A stretch of 64,000 nt of DNA from Arenibacter certesii DSM 19833. GTDB taxonomy: Bacteria; Bacteroidota; Bacteroidia; Flavobacteriales; Flavobacteriaceae. Where the stretch lies: the NCBI RefSeq assembly GCF_000429545.1, contig NZ_AUCB01000005.1:124001-188000 (forward strand), in the 5' to 3' direction. The notes beneath the pieces are model-generated. The model was not told the DNA's origin. It made no database searches and saw nothing but the letters and a program-made list of their open reading frames with translations. The translations under genes and the position numbers were made by a program. This document shows, one piece after another, positions 59,648 through 64,000 of the stretch. The first letter of the stretch is position 1, and each line of letters starts with the position of its first letter.

Positions 59648-60802
59648 ATGAACTATTTTTCTTCTGATTTTAAATTAGGATTTCTTGGTGGAGGTCAATT
59701 GGGTAAGATGATGTTATACGAGACCCGAAAATTTGACATTCACACCATCGTAATGGACTCATCTCCCGATGCACCATCTAAAATATCATGTAACGAATTC
59801 ATTCAGGGCGACTTAATGGATTACGATGCTGTTTACAACCTTGGGAAAAAGGTGGATATCCTTACTATAGAGATTGAAAATGTAAACGTAAGTGCACTGA
59901 CTAAATTAGAGGAAGAGGGAGTAAAAGTATACCCACCTACCCGTGCCCTTCGCATTATTCAAAATAAAGCAAAACAAAAGTTGTTCTATGTGGATAACAA
60001 TATCCCCACAGCAGATTTTCAGCGTTTTGCCTATAAAAGCGAAATTGAGGACAGCATAGATAATGGGGGCGTAAAATTCCCTTTTATTTGGAAAGCAACT
60101 CAGTTTGGATATGACGGACAAGGTGTAAAGGTGGTTCGTAAACTGGAAGACTTGGAAGACTTGCCTTCTGGAGAATGTATCACGGAAGTACTAGTGCCTT
60201 TTAAAAACGAACTTGCCGTTATTGTTGCCCGTAGCGCTAATGGGGAAGTAAAGACCTATCCCGTTGTGGAAATGGAATTTCACCCAGAAGCCAACCAAGT
60301 AGAGTATGTTATTTGCCCGGCCCGTATTTCCGACTCTGTAGCTAAAAAAGCCAATGAAATAGCTTTAAAAGTCTCAGACAAATTAAAACATGTGGGCATC
60401 TTAGCTGTAGAAATGTTCCAAACCCAAGACGATGAAATCTTGGTGAACGAAGTTGCTCCCAGACCTCATAACAGTGGACATTACAGCATAGAGGCCAGCT
60501 ACACCAACCAATTTGAACAACATATCCGCGCTATTCTAAACCTGCCCTTGGGCAGCACAGAAAGCAAGGTAGCGGGTATAATGGTGAATTTGGTAGGAGC
60601 GGAAGGACATACTGGGGACGTAGAATATCAGAACATGGAGGAAATATTAAAACAAGACGGAGTTACCCCCCATATCTACGGTAAAAAGCAAACTAGGCCT
60701 TTTCGGAAAATGGGACACGTTACCATTGTTAATCCAGACATCGTGAAAGCCAGAGAAATAGCAGAATTAGTAAAAAATACAATTAAAGTAATTAGCCAAT
60801 AA
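59648..60802 (+). CDS. purK: N5-carboxyaminoimidazole ribonucleotide synthase
   Basis: ATP-grasp enzyme that carboxylates AIR at N5 in purine synthesis. 384 residues: FKLGFLGGGQLGKMMLYE, ATP-grasp centre with FPFIWKATQFGYDGQGV, NEVAPRPHNSGHYSIEA (metal/product site). Paired with purE 28 nt downstream, the two consecutive steps of the bacterial AIR-to-CAIR route. Confidence 0.97.
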   Translation: MNYFSSDFKLGFLGGGQLGKMMLYETRKFDIHTIVMDSSPDAPSKISCNEFIQGDLMDYDAVYNLGKKVDILTIEIENVNVSALTKLEEEGVKVYPPTRALRIIQNKAKQKLFYVDNNIPTADFQRFAYKSEIEDSIDNGGVKFPFIWKATQFGYDGQGVKVVRKLEDLEDLPSGECITEVLVPFKNELAVIVARSANGEVKTYPVVEMEFHPEANQVEYVICPARISDSVAKKANEIALKVSDKLKHVGILAVEMFQTQDDEILVNEVAPRPHNSGHYSIEASYTNQFEQHIRAILNLPLGSTESKVAGIMVNLVGAEGHTGDVEYQNMEEILKQDGVTPHIYGKKQTRPFRKMGHVTIVNPDIVKAREIAELVKNTIKVISQ

Positions 60803-60830
60803 TATTGGCAATCAAGAAATCTTCAATAGT

Positions 60831-61322
60831 ATGACTAAAGTAGCAGTAGTGATGGGGAGTACAAGTGACCTACCTGTAATGCAGGAAGCCATTGATATAT
60901 TAAAGGGTTTTGATATTGAGGTAGATGTAGACATAGTATCTGCCCATCGCACCCCAGAAAAACTCTTCGATTTCAGCAAAAACGCCCATTTAAAAGGATA
61001 TTCTGTAATCATTGCTGGTGCAGGTGGGGCCGCCCATTTACCCGGGATGGTTGCTTCTATGTCTCCTTTACCTGTAATTGGGGTGCCCGTTAAAAGCAGT
61101 AACTCTATAGACGGCTGGGATTCTGTACTCTCTATCCTTCAAATGCCAGGAGGTGTACCAGTTGCTACCGTAGCGCTTAACGGAGCCAAAAATGCGGGGA
61201 TATTGGCAGCGCAGATTATTGGAGCTTCCGATAAATGCGTATTGGACAAAATCATCCTATACAAGGAAGGCCTAAAACAAAAGGTTATTGAGGGCGCAAA
61301 ATCAGTCAACAGAAAACAGTAA
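60831..61322 (+). CDS. purE: N5-carboxyaminoimidazole ribonucleotide mutase
   Basis: Class I PurE, moving the carboxyl group from N5-CAIR to CAIR. 163 residues: VVMGSTSDLPVMQEA, SAHRTPEKLFDF with the catalytic His, AGAGGAAHLPGMVAS. Operon with purK. A weak hairpin with TAGCA/TGCTA arms follows the stop. Confidence 0.97.
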   Translation: MTKVAVVMGSTSDLPVMQEAIDILKGFDIEVDVDIVSAHRTPEKLFDFSKNAHLKGYSVIIAGAGGAAHLPGMVASMSPLPVIGVPVKSSNSIDGWDSVLSILQMPGGVPVATVALNGAKNAGILAAQIIGASDKCVLDKIILYKEGLKQKVIEGAKSVNRKQ

Positions 61323-61519
61323 TAGCACCCTTTTGGCTTGCTATTCTTTGTGTTTCACTAAAAAACACAAATAGAACCATTGGACCATCAGCGATAATTA
61401 ACTGAAAAATACATCCCTTACAAGCCATGAACCTGAATACTGCTTCTTGTTAAATTGAATCTATTGACCATTAACGACTTCTATTATTTACAACTTCAAA
61501 AAAAGAAATTTCATTTCAC
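61323..61519. other. Intergenic region between purE and the M3 peptidase gene
   Basis: 197 nt, no ORF. Two weak hairpins (TAGCA...TGCTA near 61322-61342 and TTTGTGTTT...AAACACAAA near 61350-61372) could end purE transcription; the second has little T-tract. No convincing promoter. Confidence 0.35.
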
Positions 61520-63544
61520 ATGAACAATCCATTATTAGTTCCATTTGATACAGCACCATTTTCTAAAATTAAGAATGAGCATTTTAAACCTGCTATTTTA
61601 CAGGCCATAGAGGACGCTAGAAAGGAAATTGATACCATTGCTCAATCTACAGATGAGCCTACCTTTGAAAATACCATTGCGGCTCTAGATTTTTCCGGAC
61701 AACAATTGGACCGGGTAACTAGTGTTTTCTTCAACCTCAATTCGGCAGAAACCAACGCCGAAATCCAAAAAATAGCTCAGGAAGTCTCCCCTATATTATC
61801 TGAATTCAGCAATGATATCACCTTAAACGAAAGCTTGTTTAAGAGAGTTAAAGCGGTCTTTAACCAAAAAGACCAATTAACACTTACTCCAGAAGAGCAA
61901 ACCTTATTAGATAAGAAATATAAAGCTTTTAGTAGAAACGGGGCCAATTTACCAGAAGATAGAAAGGAGCGATTACGAGAAATAGATGCTAAACTCTCCA
62001 AGCTAACCTTGCAATTTGGAGAAAATGTTTTGGCGGAGTCCAACAAATACGAAATGCACCTTACTGAGGAGTCTGACTTAGACGGACTCCCAGAAGGAGA
62101 AAAAGAAGCTGCGGCAGATTTAGCAAAAGCTAAGGGAAAGAGCGGCTGGCTAATTACTTTAGACTATCCAAGCTATATTCCTTTCATGAAATACGCTTCA
62201 AATAGGAATTTGCGAAAGCAACTCTCCATTGCGTTTGGAAGCAAAGGATTTCACAACGATGAACTAGACAATCAGGGGAATATCCTTAACATCACCAGAT
62301 TAAGGTATGAAAGAGCTAAATTATTAGGGTATAATTCCCACGCTCATTACGTTTTGGAAGAACGAATGGCCGAAACTCCAGAAAAAGTAGCGGAATTCCT
62401 TAACAATTTATTGAACATGGCAAAGCCTGCCGCAAATAGGGAATTCATGCAACTGGAAGCATTTGCAAAAGAATTGGACAATATAGACCGATTAGAAAAA
62501 TGGGATAGCGCCTACTATTCCGAAAAATTAAAGCAAAAGCTTTTTGATTTAGACGATGAAAAGCTAAAACCATATTTTAAACTAGAGAATGTAATTGCTG
62601 GCGTCTTTAAGGTAGCGGAAAAATTATTTGGATTGCGATTTGAAGAGGTATCCGATGTGGAAAAATACCATCCAGATGTAAAAACCTATCGTGTTTATGG
62701 TGAGGATAATAATATGATATCCTTATTTTATGCCGATTTTCACCCTAGACCAGGAAAAAGAGATGGTGCGTGGATGACCTCCTATAAATCTCAATATGTA
62801 CATAATGGAGAAAATGTGCGTCCCCATATCTCCAATGTATGTAATTTCACCAAGCCAACAGCCTCCAAACCTTCATTACTAACTTTTAACGAAGTTACCA
62901 CCTTGTTCCATGAGTTTGGACATGGCTTGCACGGAATGCTAGCAAACACCACGTATCCAGGGCTTTCCGGAACTTCCGTTTACTGGGATTTTGTAGAATT
63001 GCCGAGTCAGGTTATGGAAAACTGGTGTTATGAAAAAGAAGCCTTGGAACTTTTCGCCACCCATTATAAGACTGGGGAACCTATCCCTATGGACTATGTG
63101 ACCAAAATAAAGGAATCTGCTACCTTCCAAGAAGGCATGGCTACTTTAAGGCAACTGAGTTTTGGTATTCTGGATATGTCATGGCACGCAACTGACCCTA
63201 CCACAATTACTGATGTAAAAGCGCAAGAACAAAAGGCATTCAAAGAAACAGATCTTTTTCCGGAGGTAGAACAAACTTGCATGAGCACTTCTTTTTCCCA
63301 TATTTTTCAGGGAGGATATTCCTCTGGCTATTACAGCTATAAATGGGCAGAAGTTTTAGATGCAGATGCTTTTGCTTATTTTAAGGAGAACGGCATTTTC
63401 AATAAGGATATAGCCGATAAATTTAAGGATCATATTCTTTCAAAAGGTGGCACTGAGAACCCTATGGAATTGTACAAAAAATTTAGAGGCAGAGAACCTA
63501 AATTAGAGCCACTACTAGAGCGCGCTGGACTTTTGGCAAAATAA
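61520..63544 (+). CDS. M3 family zinc metallopeptidase (oligopeptidase A / Dcp-like)
   Basis: Thimet-oligopeptidase-type enzyme degrading short peptides. 674 residues, no signal peptide (MNNPLLVPFDTAPFSKI), so cytosolic. Zinc motif HEFGHGLHG with the third ligand Glu in the following helix (SQVMENW... region), and the C-terminal SFSHIFQGGYSSGYYSYKWAEVLDADAF that shapes the substrate pocket. Length and sequence fit both PrlC and Dcp subgroups; the subgroup is not resolved. Confidence 0.93.
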   Translation: MNNPLLVPFDTAPFSKIKNEHFKPAILQAIEDARKEIDTIAQSTDEPTFENTIAALDFSGQQLDRVTSVFFNLNSAETNAEIQKIAQEVSPILSEFSNDITLNESLFKRVKAVFNQKDQLTLTPEEQTLLDKKYKAFSRNGANLPEDRKERLREIDAKLSKLTLQFGENVLAESNKYEMHLTEESDLDGLPEGEKEAAADLAKAKGKSGWLITLDYPSYIPFMKYASNRNLRKQLSIAFGSKGFHNDELDNQGNILNITRLRYERAKLLGYNSHAHYVLEERMAETPEKVAEFLNNLLNMAKPAANREFMQLEAFAKELDNIDRLEKWDSAYYSEKLKQKLFDLDDEKLKPYFKLENVIAGVFKVAEKLFGLRFEEVSDVEKYHPDVKTYRVYGEDNNMISLFYADFHPRPGKRDGAWMTSYKSQYVHNGENVRPHISNVCNFTKPTASKPSLLTFNEVTTLFHEFGHGLHGMLANTTYPGLSGTSVYWDFVELPSQVMENWCYEKEALELFATHYKTGEPIPMDYVTKIKESATFQEGMATLRQLSFGILDMSWHATDPTTITDVKAQEQKAFKETDLFPEVEQTCMSTSFSHIFQGGYSSGYYSYKWAEVLDADAFAYFKENGIFNKDIADKFKDHILSKGGTENPMELYKKFRGREPKLEPLLERAGLLAK

Positions 63545-63598
63545 CAGTAGCTTTACAAATCGAATAACGACATCCCAGATTCGCAATAATATTTACCT

Positions 63599-63982
63599 TT
63601 ATTTCGGATCTGGATTTTTTATTGCCTCCCTTTTATAAGCATCATAACCACCAGTAAGATTTACCACTTTCTTATACTCCATATCCTGCAACTTTTTCTG
63701 GGCTTGTCCGCTACGCCCTCCTACCTTACAGTATAGATATATGGTTTGATCTTTATCTACCTCCCGGAACTTATCAGCGAAATCTGCATCAAACCAATTT
63801 ATGTTTTTAGCATTTTTAATATACCCATTCTTAAACTCTTCTGGAGTTCTTACATCGATCAAAATACCATTTTTAAGTAGTTTTTGGTCAAATTCCGAAA
63901 TAGGCAAATCGCCACTTACCTCTTGTTGACAACTTGCAAGAAAAGGCAAAAACAGTAGTAAACAATAAAATGATATTTTCAT
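63599..63982 (-). CDS. Rhodanese-like domain lipoprotein
   Basis: 127 residues. Lipoprotein signal MKISFYCLLLFLPFLASC with acylated Cys18, then a single rhodanese domain: GILIDVRTPEEFKNGYIKNA, active-site loop CKVGGRS with Cys85, and TGGYDAYKR. Membrane-anchored periplasmic sulfur-transferase or thiosulfate-handling role is inferred. Converges on the M3 gene. Confidence 0.9.
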   Translation of the reverse strand: MKISFYCLLLFLPFLASCQQEVSGDLPISEFDQKLLKNGILIDVRTPEEFKNGYIKNAKNINWFDADFADKFREVDKDQTIYLYCKVGGRSGQAQKKLQDMEYKKVVNLTGGYDAYKREAIKNPDPK

Positions 63983-64000
63983 AACAAATAGGTTGAAACC

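Overview
The window looks like a chromosomal segment of a member of the Bacteroidota, most likely a marine Flavobacteriaceae. The evidence is a low-GC sequence, two SusC/SusD outer-membrane pairs, promoters of the Bacteroidota type (TTG, about 19 nt, TAnnTTTG), A-rich rather than strong Shine-Dalgarno leaders, Mpl and a DUF5723-type barrel protein, and ribosomal proteins L36 and S14 that lack the zinc-binding cysteines. No rRNA, tRNA, CRISPR array, phage or intact insertion sequence was found.

Layout. 1-3.5 kb: the 3' part of a BCCT osmolyte transporter (cut by the window edge), converging on two guanidine-group hydrolases (CtlX-like and DDAH/arginine-deiminase-like). 3.6-9.2 kb: leftward central-metabolism genes gltA, a GT5 glycogen synthase, eno and carA. 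9.4-26.7 kb: one long leftward run holding the str, S10, spc and alpha ribosomal operons in classical order from rpsL to rplQ, including secY, infA, rpmJ and rpoA; tuf is absent. A transcription terminator or attenuator lies inside this run between rpsJ and rplC, and two heptamer repeat arrays lie between rpmD and rpsE. 26.7-27.3 kb is a gene-free divergent region.

27.3-35.1 kb: an intact susC-susD pair, rlmB, a rhomboid protease and rarA. 35.3-41 kb: a leftward series of envelope proteins of unknown function (a secreted protein, a DUF5723 barrel, a lipoprotein), a YjjG-type nucleotidase, a degenerate polysaccharide deacetylase-like protein, and a radC gene interrupted by an in-frame TAG. 41.2-46.8 kb: a second susC-susD locus in decay. 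Its susC is frameshifted, and a degraded 3' end of another susD, with its terminator, lies between it and mpl. 48.3-55.4 kb: an SDR protein without the catalytic Tyr/Lys and a 2028-residue alpha-2-macroglobulin with a CxEQ thioester motif. 55.5-64 kb: a DoxX-like pseudogene, a DUF4136 lipoprotein, a voltage-sensor potassium channel, obgE, a hypoxanthine phosphoribosyltransferase-adenylate kinase fusion, purK-purE, an M3 oligopeptidase and a rhodanese lipoprotein.

Most of the window is core housekeeping. The accessory signal is concentrated at 40-56 kb, where gene decay is frequent (radC, susC, a susD relic, doxX). Several of the indels fall in homopolymer runs, so sequencing error must be excluded before they are read as biology. 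I did not see a complete, clearly new multi-gene system. The best leads are the attenuator between rpsJ and rplC, the heptamer arrays, the tandem-susCD deletion scar, the radC amber codon, the fused Hpt-Adk and the uncharacterised three-gene envelope operon.
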